The notes beneath the pieces were generated by a model, which ran no database searches, had not been told where the DNA came from, and saw nothing but the letters and a program-made list of their open reading frames with translations. The position numbers and the translations under genes were made by a program. Positions 16,673 to 25,548 of a DNA stretch of 36,373 bases are shown here, one piece after another (position 1 is the first letter of the stretch; each line of letters starts with the position of its first letter). Where the stretch lies: the NCBI GenBank assembly GCA_017467815.1, contig JAFUKI010000135.1:1-36373 (forward strand), in the 5' to 3' direction. Source of the stretch: Clostridia bacterium. Lineage in GTDB: Bacteria > Bacillota > Clostridia > Oscillospirales > CAG-272.

Positions 16673-17255
16673 AACCATCATTGAACGCAATACTGCGGAA
16701 ACACAAATCAAACTGAAACTGAATCTGGACGGCGGAACGGAATCCGCGATTGCCACAGGATGCGGTTTTCTGGATCATATGCTGACCCTGTTTGCCAGAC
16801 ACGGACATTTTTCTCTGTGTGCAGACTGCAAAGGGGATACCAATGTGGATTATCACCACACCACGGAAGACATCGGCATCTGTCTCGGTGAAGCGTTTGC
16901 CAAAGCACTGGGGGATATGCGGGGTATCAAACGGTATGCCCACATCATTCTTCCCATGGATGAAGCGCTGATCCTTGCGGCGGTGGACGTGTCCGGACGG
17001 AGCTATCTTGCCTATGATGCCGCGATTCCCACAGAAAAAGTAGGGGATTTTGATACGGAGCTGGCGGAAGAATTCTTCCTCGGTTTCACCAGAGCCGCAC
17101 GTATCACACTGCATATCCGTCAGATGGCGGGCAGCAATTCCCACCATATCATCGAAGGAATGTTCAAAGCATTCGGACGGGTCATGGCGGAAGCCTGTGC
17201 CATTGATGAACAGTACAAAAACGAAATCCCGTCCACGAAAGGAATGCTGGTATGA
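16665..17255 (+). CDS. hisB: Imidazoleglycerol-phosphate dehydratase (monofunctional)
   Basis: The 196-residue protein has the standard length for monofunctional HisB, which dehydrates imidazole glycerol phosphate to imidazole acetol phosphate at a two-manganese site. Both metal-binding repeats are present: DYHHTTEDIGICLGEA and SNSHHIIEGMFKAFGR. GFLDHMLTLFARHGHF supplies a further His. The ATG at 16665 overlaps the end of hisC by 8 bases and starts at the conserved RETIIERNTAETQI; a longer frame to 16620 has no conserved sequence. There is no fused histidinol-phosphatase domain, so that activity must come from another locus. Confidence 0.95.
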   Translation: MRETIIERNTAETQIKLKLNLDGGTESAIATGCGFLDHMLTLFARHGHFSLCADCKGDTNVDYHHTTEDIGICLGEAFAKALGDMRGIKRYAHIILPMDEALILAAVDVSGRSYLAYDAAIPTEKVGDFDTELAEEFFLGFTRAARITLHIRQMAGSNSHHIIEGMFKAFGRVMAEACAIDEQYKNEIPSTKGMLV

Positions 17256-17869
17256 TTGCAATCATTGACTATGGCGTAGGGAATATTTTCTCCCTCTGCA
17301 GTTCTTTCGATACCATCGGCGCCAAAGCGGTACTGACAGCGGATGCGAATGTGGTGCGGAAAGCGGACAAAATCATTCTGCCGGGTGTGGGCGCTTTTGC
17401 GGATGCGGCAAAAAAACTGGCGGACTGCGGTATGTGGGACGTAATTCTCTCCGAAACAGCCGCCGGGAAACCGCTGCTTGGCATTTGTCTCGGTATGCAG
17501 ATGCTGTTTGAAAAAAGCCACGAATACGGCGTACACAACGGACTGGGTCTGATTCCCGGTGAAGTGGTACCCATCGCTCCGGTGGTGCCTGCGGATTACA
17601 AAATCCCCCACATCGGCTGGAACGGTCTGCATTTCCCGAAGGATAAGCCGAAATCCCCCCTGTTCAAGGATGTAGATGAAGGGGAATGTGTATATTTTGT
17701 ACATTCCTACTATGGAAGCGGCTGTGATGCGGCTGTTATTGCCACCACGGAATACCACGCAGAACTGACAGCAGCGGTTTCCAAGGGCAATGTATACGGA
17801 ACCCAGTTCCATCCGGAAAAAAGCGGTGATGTGGGCTTGCGTATTCTGAAAAACTTCGCACAGATGTAA
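17252..17869 (+). CDS. hisH: Imidazole glycerol phosphate synthase, glutamine amidotransferase subunit
   Basis: The 205-residue class I amidotransferase supplies ammonia to HisF. The nucleophile is Cys79 in LLGICLGMQMLFEKS. The His-Glu pair lies in TQFHPEKSGDVGL near the C-terminus. DYGVGNIFSLCSSF at the N-terminus and LPGVGAF near residue 43 are typical. The start overlaps hisB by 4 bases (ATGA). Its partner hisF is 1.6 kb downstream because another gene and hisA lie between them. Confidence 0.95.
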   Translation: MIAIIDYGVGNIFSLCSSFDTIGAKAVLTADANVVRKADKIILPGVGAFADAAKKLADCGMWDVILSETAAGKPLLGICLGMQMLFEKSHEYGVHNGLGLIPGEVVPIAPVVPADYKIPHIGWNGLHFPKDKPKSPLFKDVDEGECVYFVHSYYGSGCDAAVIATTEYHAELTAAVSKGNVYGTQFHPEKSGDVGLRILKNFAQM

Positions 17870-17940
17870 CCTGCAGGGAACTTTCGGGTGGCAGATACGT
17901 CCAATCCTGTGTAAGAATCCGTAACTGCAGGAGGTATAGT

Positions 17941-18753
17941 ATGAAGCGAACCGTATTATTATTTTCGGTGATACTGAGCATGATCCTGTTGTCCTTGCCT
18001 GTTGTGGCACATGAGGTATGTAGTGTACACAGCAATGATTACCATACTATTGATGGTCAGCTGATACAGTATGTGGGTGATGGATCTTTTGAAGAGTGGA
18101 AGAAGAAAGTTGAGAATTTGCCCGGTGAGGATGGATGTCCTTTTGCCATGAATATTTATCGTTTTATCCATGAATTGGAGATTCCCCAGACAGTATTTGC
18201 AGATATAATCTGCACGCATGGTTTTTGGAATTATGATTATCCTGTGGAACTTCTCTACAGCACAGATGCAGAAACAGTAGATACCTACTACCGGAACTGG
18301 CAGGACAGGGAAGATTTGCTTAAAATCAAGAATTCGAATCTGTGGATGAGACTGAAACTGATGCACTTGGCAACAGAGATGGAAGAGTATCGTATATTCT
18401 ATGACAAATATCACCGGGAGGATCAGCTTTTGGCTTACAGTACAGCGGATTTTGTCCGTGTTACCGGGATTGCCAAAGAAGACCTGCAGACACTGTTCAG
18501 GTCCTGGGAGACGGTAGAATATTCCCAGTATGATTTTGACCTGCTGTACGAACTGGCAAAAGAACCCGAGAAGACCACACCGCTGGCAAAGGTCAACGAA
18601 GATCTGCTGTTCTGCGGTCTGCCGGTAATCGAAGAAACGGTTTATGCTTCCCCTCAGACCGGGGATAATACGCAAACGGCGGCAGTGGTCTGTATCATCT
18701 CCGCTTTGCTTCTCTTGATAACGATTCCGGCTATACGAAAAAGGAGAAAATAA
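17941..18753 (+). CDS. Secreted, probably sortase-anchored protein inside the his operon, unknown function
   Basis: The product has 270 residues. The N-terminus is a signal peptide (MKRTVLLFSVILSMILLSLP, likely cut near VVAHE). The C-terminus has the three-part sorting signal of Gram-positive wall proteins: SPQTGD (residues 237-242, a non-LP variant of LPxTG), a hydrophobic segment of about 20 residues, and the tail RKRRK. The middle is acidic, rich in Tyr, Trp and Glu, and matches no domain I recognise. Cysteines appear at VCSV, GCPF, IICT and LFCG. It has a strong AGGAGG site. It starts 71 bases after hisH and ends 4 bases before hisA, whose ribosome site lies in this gene's last codons. 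Codon use is more AT-rich than in the his genes, which may mean later acquisition. Confidence 0.85.
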   Translation: MKRTVLLFSVILSMILLSLPVVAHEVCSVHSNDYHTIDGQLIQYVGDGSFEEWKKKVENLPGEDGCPFAMNIYRFIHELEIPQTVFADIICTHGFWNYDYPVELLYSTDAETVDTYYRNWQDREDLLKIKNSNLWMRLKLMHLATEMEEYRIFYDKYHREDQLLAYSTADFVRVTGIAKEDLQTLFRSWETVEYSQYDFDLLYELAKEPEKTTPLAKVNEDLLFCGLPVIEETVYASPQTGDNTQTAAVVCIISALLLLITIPAIRKRRK

Positions 18754-18757
18754 CTTT

Positions 18758-19483
18758 ATGAATATTTTACCGGCGATAGATTTGTGCGGCGGACAGGTTG
18801 TCAGACTGTACAAAGGTGACTATAATCAGAAAACCGTATACTCCGACGACCCGGCAGCCTATGCCCGTTCTTTCCGGGAAGCCGGTGCGGAATACCTGCA
18901 TCTGGTGGATCTGGACGGTGCAAAGGCAGGAGAAGCGGTGAACCTCCCCCTGATTTCCAAAGTGATCCGGGAAAGCGGTCTGAAAGTGGAAGTGGGCGGC
19001 GGTATCCGTACGGAGGAAACCATCAAACAATATCTGGATATCGGCGTACTGCGTGTCATTCTCGGTACCATTGCCATCACGGACAGAGCATTTCTGGAAC
19101 GTATGGTGAATACTTATGGCGAAAAAATTGCGGTGGGTGTGGATATCCGCGACGGAATGGTTGCCACCCACGGCTGGACGGAAACCACATCCGTGTCGGT
19201 GCGTGACTTCTGCGATTATCTGGAAAAAATCGGGGTCAAGACCATCATCTGTACCGATATTTCTAAAGACGGTGCAATGGCGGGTACCAACCGGGATCTG
19301 TACCGGATGCTGAAGAACGAATATTCCCTGCAGACCGTGGCGTCCGGCGGCGTATCTTCCCTGGATGATGTACGTGCCCTTGCGGAAATGGATATCTACG
19401 GCGCCATCCTCGGAAAAGCACTGTATACGGGAGACGTAAATCTGGCCGATGCTGTACGCATTGCAAAGGGGGAAATGAAATGA
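18758..19483 (+). CDS. hisA: ProFAR isomerase HisA
   Basis: The 241-residue (beta-alpha)8 barrel catalyses the Amadori rearrangement of ProFAR to PRFAR. Catalytic Asp8 is in ILPAIDLCGGQVVRLYKGDY, and the second catalytic Asp is in AVGVDIRDGMVATHGW near residue 128. The two phosphate-binding motifs are VEVGGGIRTEE (about 78-88) and VASGGVSSLDDV (about 196-207). AAGGAG lies inside the end of the preceding surface-protein gene. The end overlaps hisF by 4 bases (ATGA). Confidence 0.95.
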   Translation: MNILPAIDLCGGQVVRLYKGDYNQKTVYSDDPAAYARSFREAGAEYLHLVDLDGAKAGEAVNLPLISKVIRESGLKVEVGGGIRTEETIKQYLDIGVLRVILGTIAITDRAFLERMVNTYGEKIAVGVDIRDGMVATHGWTETTSVSVRDFCDYLEKIGVKTIICTDISKDGAMAGTNRDLYRMLKNEYSLQTVASGGVSSLDDVRALAEMDIYGAILGKALYTGDVNLADAVRIAKGEMK

Positions 19484-20253
19484 TTACCAAGAGAATTATC
19501 CCCTGCCTTGACGTAAAAAACGGCAGAGTGGTAAAGGGTGTCAACTTCCAGGGAGTTGCGGATGTGTCCTCACCGGTGGAACTTGCGAAATATTACAGTG
19601 ACAACGGCGCGGATGAGCTGGTGTTTTACGATATCACCGCATCTTTCGAGGGACGCGCTCTGTTCTGCGATATTCTGAAAGAAGTGGCAAGTACCATCTA
19701 TATTCCCCTGACCGTAGGCGGCGGCATAAATACGGTTGCGGATTTTGACCGTGTGCTGAAGTGCGGTGCGGATAAGGTCAGCGTGAATTCGGGTGCCATC
19801 GCCAATCCGGATTTGATCGAAGAAGCGGCAAAAATTTACGGAAACCAGTGCGTGGTGCTGTCCTGCGACATCAAGCGTGTGGACGGACAATTCCGGCTGT
19901 TTGCCAAAGGCGGCAGAGTGGATACCGGCATTGATGCCATCGAATGGATACGACAGGGCGAAGCCAGAGGCGCCGGCGAAGTGGTTGTCAACAGTATTGA
20001 TACCGACGGTGTGAAGAAAGGCTTTGATATAGAAATGCTGCAGGCAGTATCGGATGTGGTTACGATTCCGGTAATTGCTTCCGGCGGTGCTGGCTGTATC
20101 GGGGATTTTGTTGACCTGTTCAAGACCATCCCCACCATGGACGCAGGACTTGCCGCATCCATCTTCCATTTCGGAGAAGTAAAGATTTCCGACCTGAAAG
20201 ATAAGCTGGCGGATGAAGGAATCCCGGTACGGAAAATAAAAGGGAAAAACTGA
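19480..20253 (+). CDS. hisF: Imidazole glycerol phosphate synthase, cyclase subunit
   Basis: The 257-residue barrel condenses PRFAR with ammonia delivered from HisH, giving imidazole glycerol phosphate and AICAR. The catalytic Asp near residue 11 is in [19 protein letters not shown], and the second Asp is in [13 protein letters not shown] near 130. Phosphate loops are [13 protein letters not shown] near 80 and [12 protein letters not shown] near 200. Length and motifs are complete. The start forms an ATGA overlap with hisA. hisI follows after 18 bases. Confidence 0.95.
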   Translation: MITKRIIPCLDVKNGRVVKGVNFQGVADVSSPVELAKYYSDNGADELVFYDITASFEGRALFCDILKEVASTIYIPLTVGGGINTVADFDRVLKCGADKVSVNSGAIANPDLIEEAAKIYGNQCVVLSCDIKRVDGQFRLFAKGGRVDTGIDAIEWIRQGEARGAGEVVVNSIDTDGVKKGFDIEMLQAVSDVVTIPVIASGGAGCIGDFVDLFKTIPTMDAGLAASIFHFGEVKISDLKDKLADEGIPVRKIKGKN

Positions 20254-20271
20254 GTAGATCGGAGGAAAACA

Positions 20272-20922
20272 ATGCTTACCGTAAATGAACTGAAATTTGA
20301 CGAAAAGGGTCTGATCCCCGCGATCGTGGTGGATGCCAACACCAAGGAAGTGCTGACCCTTGCCTATATGAACAGAGAAAGCCTGGAAATTTCCATGAAG
20401 GAAGGCACAACCTGCTTCTGGTCCCGTTCCCGCAAAGAGCTGTGGCGCAAGGGAGAAACCTCCGGTAATAAGCAGCATATCGTGGAAATCATCGCGGACT
20501 GCGACAGAGATGCCCTGACAGTACTGGTGAATAAAGACGGTCCGGCGTGTCATCTGGGCAACGAATCCTGTTTTGTGGATCCGGTGTACATCAGCGAGGA
20601 CCAGCACGCATTCTCCATCAAGGGTCTTATGAAGCTGATCGAAGGCAGAAAGATCGAAAAAACCGAAGGTTCCTACACAACCTACCTGTTTGAAAAGGGT
20701 CTGGACAAGATTCTGAAAAAAGTGGGCGAAGAGTCCACAGAAGTGATCATTGCCGGAAAAGCGGAAGACAAGAAAGAAACCGTTTACGAAATCGCGGATC
20801 TGATCTACCATGTACTGGTTTTGATGGTACAGATGGGTATTTCCTACGATGATGTAATCACCGAACTGGCGTCCCGTCATGTGATTGACCATAAGGTGAA
20901 GCAGGAGAAAATGACGAAGTAA
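20272..20922 (+). CDS. hisIE: Bifunctional PR-AMP cyclohydrolase / PR-ATP pyrophosphatase
   Basis: The 216-residue protein fuses two domains. Residues 1 to about 115 are HisI, with [37 protein letters not shown] and the metal-ligand region [23 protein letters not shown]. Residues about 125-205 are HisE, a MazG-like pyrophosphatase with [31 protein letters not shown]. Together they do steps 2 and 3 of the pathway. An excellent GGAGG ribosome site precedes the ATG. It is the last gene of the operon and is followed by a terminator. Confidence 0.95.
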   Translation: MLTVNELKFDEKGLIPAIVVDANTKEVLTLAYMNRESLEISMKEGTTCFWSRSRKELWRKGETSGNKQHIVEIIADCDRDALTVLVNKDGPACHLGNESCFVDPVYISEDQHAFSIKGLMKLIEGRKIEKTEGSYTTYLFEKGLDKILKKVGEESTEVIIAGKAEDKKETVYEIADLIYHVLVLMVQMGISYDDVITELASRHVIDHKVKQEKMTK

Positions 20923-20929
20923 GCAGTAT

Positions 20930-20970
20930 AAATTGCCTTGTTCATACAAAAGCGGACAGGGCAATTTTTT
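20930..20970 (+). terminator. Terminator of the his operon
   Basis: AAATTGCCTTGT (20930-20941) pairs with ACAGGGCAATTT (20956-20967), a 12-bp stem with one G-U pair, then T residues. It starts 7 bases after the hisIE stop. Confidence 0.9.
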
Positions 20971-21020
20971 ATGTAATTCTGGAAAATTCCAAATCCCGCA
21001 TCCGAAAATCCCCTGTCTGC

Positions 21021-21049
21021 TTTACACTTCTGCAAAAATGTGGTATAAT
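21021..21049 (+). promoter_or_regulatory. Promoter of the ABC exporter operon
   Basis: TTTACA (21021-21026) and TATAAT (21044-21049) have a 17-base spacer and a TGG extended -10. The GTG start lies 33 bases downstream. Confidence 0.82.
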
Positions 21050-21081
21050 GATAAGACACTTGAGAAAACAAGGAGAACACC

Positions 21082-22815
21082 GTGAAAAAACTGCTCCCAT
21101 TCTTAAAACCGTATGTGAAAGAAAGTATATTCGGACCGCTGTTCAAGCTGCTGGAAGCTACATTCGAGTTGTTCGTTCCGCTGGTCGTGGCATCCACCAT
21201 TGACATTGGGATTGAAGGACAAAATGCGGGATATATCGTGAAAATGTGCCTGCTTCTTGCCGCGCTGGGCTTCATCGGACTTGTCTGTTCGATTACCGCA
21301 CAGTATTTCGCCGCCAAAGCATCGGTAGGTTTCGCCGCAAAAATCCGTCATGCCCTGTTTGCCCATATTCAGAAACTGTCTTTCACCGATCTGGACAAAG
21401 CCGGTACCTCCACGCTGATCACACGACTGACCAGTGATGTGAATCAGGTGCAGTCCGGGGTGAATCTGACCCTTCGTCTGCTGCTCCGTTCCCCCTTTGT
21501 GGTGTTCGGTGCGATGATTATGGCATTCACCATTGACGTACCTGCCGCATTGGTGTTTGCGGTGGTGATTCCTGTTTTGTGCGTGATTGTATTCGGAATC
21601 ATGCTGATCAGTATTCCGCTGTATAAAAAAGTACAGATGCGGCTGGAGAAGGTGTTGGGTTCCGTACGGGAAGGACTGACCGGCGCGCGCGTGATCCGGG
21701 CATTCCGTATGGAAGAATCCGCCGAAGAACAATTCCGGGAACGGAATGAAGAACTGACTGCCGTTCAGAAATTTGTTGGAAAAATCTCCGCCCTGATGAA
21801 TCCCGTGACCTATGTGATCATAAACGCGGCGGCTGTTGTGCTGATCTACACCGGCGCTGTCCGGGTGGAAATGGGGATTCTGACCCAGGGCGCTGTAGTG
21901 GCGCTGTATAACTATATGTCCCAGATTCTGGTGGAACTGGTGAAGATGGCGAATATGATCATCAACCTGACCAAAGCGGCTGCCTGTGCAAAGCGTATCG
22001 AAGATGTGCTGGAAACCAAACCCTGCCAGACTTTCGCTGATGTACAGCCGGAAACTCGGAAAAACGCCTGTGCCGTACAGTTTGATCATGTTTCCATGCG
22101 GTACGCCGGCGCCGGGGATGACTCTCTGACGGATATTGACTTTACCGCAGAAAAGGGACAGACCATCGGCATCATCGGCGGTACCGGATCGGGTAAATCC
22201 ACACTGGTACATCTGATTCCCCGGTTCTATGATGCCACCGAAGGAACGGTTCTGGTGGACGGTGTGCCTGTGGAAGAATATCCGGCGGACACACTCAGAG
22301 AAAAGTTCGGTTTTGTACTGCAGAAAGCGGTTCTGTTCCAGGGTACCATCCGGGAAAACCTTCGCTGGGGAAACGAAAATGCTTCGGATGCAGAACTGGC
22401 GGAAGCAATGAAACTGGCGCAGGCCGGAGAAATTCTGGCGGATAAGGGACTGGATTATGCCGTGGAGCAGGAAGGACGCAATCTTTCCGGCGGTCAGCGG
22501 CAGAGACTGACCATTGCAAGAGCACTTGTCCGTAAACCGGAGATTCTGGTACTGGACGACAGCGCCTCCGCCCTTGACCTTGCCACAGATGCGGCACTGC
22601 GGAAAGCCTTACGGGAAATGCCCTATGACCCCACCGTGTTCATCGTATCCCAGCGTACCTCCTCTCTCCAGCACGCGGATAAGATCATCGTACTGGAAGA
22701 CGGGCGGACTGTTGGTATGGGAACCCATGAGGAACTGCTGGTTGGCTGTGCTGTTTACAGAGAAATCCACGAATCCCAGACGGGAAAAGGCATACAGAAA
22801 GGAGGCAATCTGTAA
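21082..22815 (+). CDS. ABC exporter half-transporter with degenerate catalytic site (heterodimer partner A)
   Basis: The 577-residue protein is a type IV ABC exporter half: a membrane domain of about six helices (residues 1-310), then an ATPase domain. Walker A is GGTGSGKST (366-374) and the signature is a canonical LSGGQ (468-472). Walker B reads ILVLDDSASALD, so Asp493 stands where the catalytic Glu is normal. This is the mark of the degenerate subunit of heterodimeric exporters such as TM287/288 or BmrCD. The start is GTG with AAGGAG upstream. The next gene overlaps by one base. The substrate is unknown; drugs, lipids or peptides are all possible. Confidence 0.92.
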   Translation: MKKLLPFLKPYVKESIFGPLFKLLEATFELFVPLVVASTIDIGIEGQNAGYIVKMCLLLAALGFIGLVCSITAQYFAAKASVGFAAKIRHALFAHIQKLSFTDLDKAGTSTLITRLTSDVNQVQSGVNLTLRLLLRSPFVVFGAMIMAFTIDVPAALVFAVVIPVLCVIVFGIMLISIPLYKKVQMRLEKVLGSVREGLTGARVIRAFRMEESAEEQFRERNEELTAVQKFVGKISALMNPVTYVIINAAAVVLIYTGAVRVEMGILTQGAVVALYNYMSQILVELVKMANMIINLTKAAACAKRIEDVLETKPCQTFADVQPETRKNACAVQFDHVSMRYAGAGDDSLTDIDFTAEKGQTIGIIGGTGSGKSTLVHLIPRFYDATEGTVLVDGVPVEEYPADTLREKFGFVLQKAVLFQGTIRENLRWGNENASDAELAEAMKLAQAGEILADKGLDYAVEQEGRNLSGGQRQRLTIARALVRKPEILVLDDSASALDLATDAALRKALREMPYDPTVFIVSQRTSSLQHADKIIVLEDGRTVGMGTHEELLVGCAVYREIHESQTGKGIQKGGNL

Positions 22816-24569
22816 TGGCTAAGGATGCAAAGAAAAAAGTCCAATGGAAAACCGTAAAAGAAGTTCTGCATTATATCCGCAGATACCGGTTTCTGCTGGT
22901 GCTGTCCATACTGCTGGCTGCCGTTACCGTTGTTCTGACGCTGTATGTACCGATTCTGGTGGGGCACGCCATTGACTGTGCTGTGGGACAGGGCAATGTG
23001 GATTATGACGGGATCTTCGAGAATCTGATCAGAATCTGCATCGTGGTTGCCGCAACTTCCGTGGCGCAGTGGTGTATGAATATCATCCATAACCGGATCA
23101 CATATCAGGTTATCCGGGATATCCGCAGTGAAGCCTACGAAAAAATCAGCCATATGCCCCTTGCGTTTATCGACAGCCATTCCCATGGGGAAATTGTCAG
23201 CCGGGTTATCGCCGATGTGGATCAGTTTGCCGACGGTCTGCTGGTGGGATTCTCCCAGCTGTTCACCGGTGTCGTGACCATTGTGGGAACGCTGATATTC
23301 ATGCTGACCATCCAGCCGATGATCACCATTGTTGTGGTCGTGCTGACCCCCCTGTCCCTGTTTGCGGCATCCTTCATTGCTAAGCGGACGTATGAAATGT
23401 TCCGGAAGCAGTCCCAGACCAGAGGGGAGCAGACAGCGTTCATCAATGAAATCGTAGGCAATCAAAAGGTGGTAAAAGCCTTTTCCAGAGAAGAGGAAGT
23501 TTTGGAGACATTCGGTGAAATCAACGACCGGCTGGAAAAATATGCTCTGCGTGCCACTTTCTTCTCCTCCCTGGTAAATCCTACCACAAGATTTGTCAAT
23601 AACATCGTATACGCCGCCGTTTGCCTTGCCGGTGCCTTTTCCGTGGTTGCCGGATATATGTCGGTGGGCGGATTGTCCAGCTTCCTCAGCTACGCCAATC
23701 AGTATACCAAACCCTTCAACGAAATTTCCGGGGTAATAACGGAACTGCAGAATGCCCTCGCCTGTGCCGACCGTATTTTCAGCCTGATCCACGAACCCTC
23801 TGAAGTACCGGACATTCCGGATGCCGCAGTGCTCCGATCTCCTGCGGGACAGGTGGATATCCGCGGCGTGCATTTTTCCTATGTGCCCGAAAGACCGCTG
23901 ATTGAGAATTTCCATCTGTCGGTAAAACCGGGACAGCGTGTAGCCATCGTAGGACCGACCGGCTGCGGAAAAACAACGCTGATCAACCTGCTGATGCGCT
24001 TCTATGATGTAAATCAGGGGGAGATCCTCTTGGACGGTGTGGATATCCGACACATGAAACGGGACAGCCTGAGAGAAAGTGTCGGTATGGTGCTGCAGGA
24101 TACGTGGCTGATGGACGGTACTGTCCGGGAAAATATCGCCATGGGCAGGGAAGCTACCGATGATGAGATCAAAGAAGCCGCCCGTGCCGCCCACGCTCAC
24201 AGCTTCATCAAACGACTGCCCCAGGGATATGACACCGTGATCGGCGAAGATAAAGGCGGACTTTCCCAGGGTCAGAGACAGCTGCTGTGCATCGCCCGTG
24301 TCATGCTCCGTGTGCCGCCCATGCTGATTCTGGACGAAGCAACTTCCTCCATTGACACACGAACCGAAATGAAGATTCAGTCCGCTTTTGCCAGACTGAT
24401 GGAAGGGCGAACCAGCTTCATCGTAGCACACCGTCTGTCCACCATCAAAGAAGCAGACATGATCCTGGTCATGAGAAACGGATCCGTAGTAGAAAGCGGA
24501 AACCACGAAATCCTGCTGTCCCAAAACGGTTTCTACGCAAAACTGTGGAACAGCCAATTCATCGCATAA
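22815..24569 (+). CDS. ABC exporter half-transporter with consensus Walker B (heterodimer partner B)
   Basis: The 584-residue exporter half has a membrane domain (about residues 20-320) and an ATPase domain. Walker A is GPTGCGKTT (380-388). Walker B MLILDEATSSID keeps the catalytic Glu508. The signature is LSQGQ (483-487) rather than LSGGQ. In heterodimeric exporters the degenerate site is built from one partner's weak Walker B and the other's altered signature, and that pattern is met exactly by this pair. The stop and start codons overlap (TAATG), so subunits are coupled 1:1. GGAGG lies just before the start. Confidence 0.93.
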   Translation: MAKDAKKKVQWKTVKEVLHYIRRYRFLLVLSILLAAVTVVLTLYVPILVGHAIDCAVGQGNVDYDGIFENLIRICIVVAATSVAQWCMNIIHNRITYQVIRDIRSEAYEKISHMPLAFIDSHSHGEIVSRVIADVDQFADGLLVGFSQLFTGVVTIVGTLIFMLTIQPMITIVVVVLTPLSLFAASFIAKRTYEMFRKQSQTRGEQTAFINEIVGNQKVVKAFSREEEVLETFGEINDRLEKYALRATFFSSLVNPTTRFVNNIVYAAVCLAGAFSVVAGYMSVGGLSSFLSYANQYTKPFNEISGVITELQNALACADRIFSLIHEPSEVPDIPDAAVLRSPAGQVDIRGVHFSYVPERPLIENFHLSVKPGQRVAIVGPTGCGKTTLINLLMRFYDVNQGEILLDGVDIRHMKRDSLRESVGMVLQDTWLMDGTVRENIAMGREATDDEIKEAARAAHAHSFIKRLPQGYDTVIGEDKGGLSQGQRQLLCIARVMLRVPPMLILDEATSSIDTRTEMKIQSAFARLMEGRTSFIVAHRLSTIKEADMILVMRNGSVVESGNHEILLSQNGFYAKLWNSQFIA

Positions 24570-24573
24570 AAAT

Positions 24574-24617
24574 AAAACCGATATACCAGTCACCACGACC
24601 GATATATCGGTTTTTCT
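24574..24617 (+). terminator. Terminator of the exporter operon, probably bidirectional
   Basis: AAAACCGATATA and TATATCGGTTTT form a 12-bp stem followed by T residues on the plus strand. On the minus strand the hairpin is followed by TTTTATTTTTA, so it may also end metNIQ transcripts. Confidence 0.85.
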
Positions 24618-24650
24618 TATTTCAATAAAGCTTTTTGAAAGAGAGGGGTG

Positions 24651-24694
24651 CAGGGGAGAGAAAGCTTTTTCTCGAAAAAGTTTTCTCTCCCCTG
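24651..24694. repeat. Long perfect hairpin between convergent genes (dispersed palindrome, copy 2)
   Basis: A 20-bp stem with one G-U pair and a CTCG loop (arms 24651-24670 and 24675-24694) lies between the exporter and metQ. Neither strand has a strong T run after it. The core resembles the hairpin at 3424-3462: GGGGAG-GAAA, a CTTTT segment, a CACG/CTCG loop and the complement. Confidence 0.75.
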
Positions 24695-24700
24695 CAAAAA

Positions 24701-25516
24701 TCAATTTCTACTTAAAAAAATCGGAACAACTGCGCCGTTGTAGGTGTTGGTGATATATTCGTGTACTGCGTCACTGAGGAGAGCTTCGACCAGAGCGAGG
24801 ACTCTGGGATCGTTTTCGTTGCCTTCCTTAACAACCAGAACGTTTGCGAAGGTCTGGGCAGCTTCGGATGCAGCGTCTTCGGAAGCGAGAACATCGTCAG
24901 CGCTCAGGTTTGCACCGAGGGCGTAGTTACCGTTGATAACAGCCACTGCAACTTCATCCAGAACGGTGGGCAGCAGAGCAGCTTCCATTTCGCGGATGTC
25001 ATAGTTGTGGGGGTTGTCAATGATGTCATTCTTGGTGGCAGTCAGACCGGCACCTTCTCTCAGTGTGAACAGACCCTGTGCAGCCAGCAGCTGGAGAGCA
25101 CGAGCTTCATTGCTGGGGTCGTTGGGAACTGCGATGGCAGCACCGTCTTCCAGTTCAGAAAGACTGTCAACAGTACCTTTGTAAATGCAATAGGGTTCGT
25201 AGTGGACAGCAGCAACCGGGATGAGATGCGCGTTGTTGCTGGTGTTGTAGTCATCCAGATAAGGCTTGTGCTGGAAGTAGTTGGCGAGTACATCACCGCT
25301 TTCGGTGAAATCATTGGGAGTGATGTAGTCGGAAACAACTTCGATCTGCAGGGTGTAACCCTTTGCAGCCATAGCATCTTTGCAGATTTCCAGGATTTCT
25401 GCGTGGGGGGTGGAGGTAGCAGCTACCTTGATGGTGTTCGCATCGGTTCCGCCGCAGCTTACCAGAACAGGCAGCAGAAGCAGAACGGAAAGGATGAGTG
25501 CTGTGCGTTTTTTCAT
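24701..25516 (-). CDS. metQ: MetQ/NlpA-family substrate-binding lipoprotein
   Basis: The 271-residue protein has a lipoprotein signal peptide ending in LVSC (lipidated Cys21) and the NlpA/MetQ fold: IKVAATSTPHAEILEICKDAMAAKGY, LANYFQHKPYLDDYN, AAVHYEPYCIYKG, IAVPNDPSNEARALQLLAAQGLF and VAVINGNYALGANL. It captures the amino acid for the MetNI permease. MetQ-type proteins usually bind methionine, but some relatives bind cystine or other thioether compounds. The leader found upstream of metN suggests a cysteine link. AAGGAG precedes the start by about 10 bases. It is the last gene of the metN-metI-metQ operon, 32 bases after metI. Confidence 0.92.
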   Translation of the reverse strand: MKKRTALILSVLLLLPVLVSCGGTDANTIKVAATSTPHAEILEICKDAMAAKGYTLQIEVVSDYITPNDFTESGDVLANYFQHKPYLDDYNTSNNAHLIPVAAVHYEPYCIYKGTVDSLSELEDGAAIAVPNDPSNEARALQLLAAQGLFTLREGAGLTATKNDIIDNPHNYDIREMEAALLPTVLDEVAVAVINGNYALGANLSADDVLASEDAASEAAQTFANVLVVKEGNENDPRVLALVEALLSDAVHEYITNTYNGAVVPIFLSRN

Positions 25517-25548
25517 AGTGATTTTTCTCCTTTTTAATTTTTATATTT

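Noticed and set aside
17866..17935. Short direct repeats GTAACCTGCAGG and GTAACTGCAGG flanking the hisH-surface protein gap
   Set aside because: They lie on one side of the surface protein gene only, so they are not insertion duplications of it. The similarity comes largely from a CTGCAG core next to a ribosome site.
22755..24704. Minus-strand frame of 649 codons opposite exporter partner B
   Set aside because: It is another shadow frame. It has no start signals and the plus strand has all ABC motifs.
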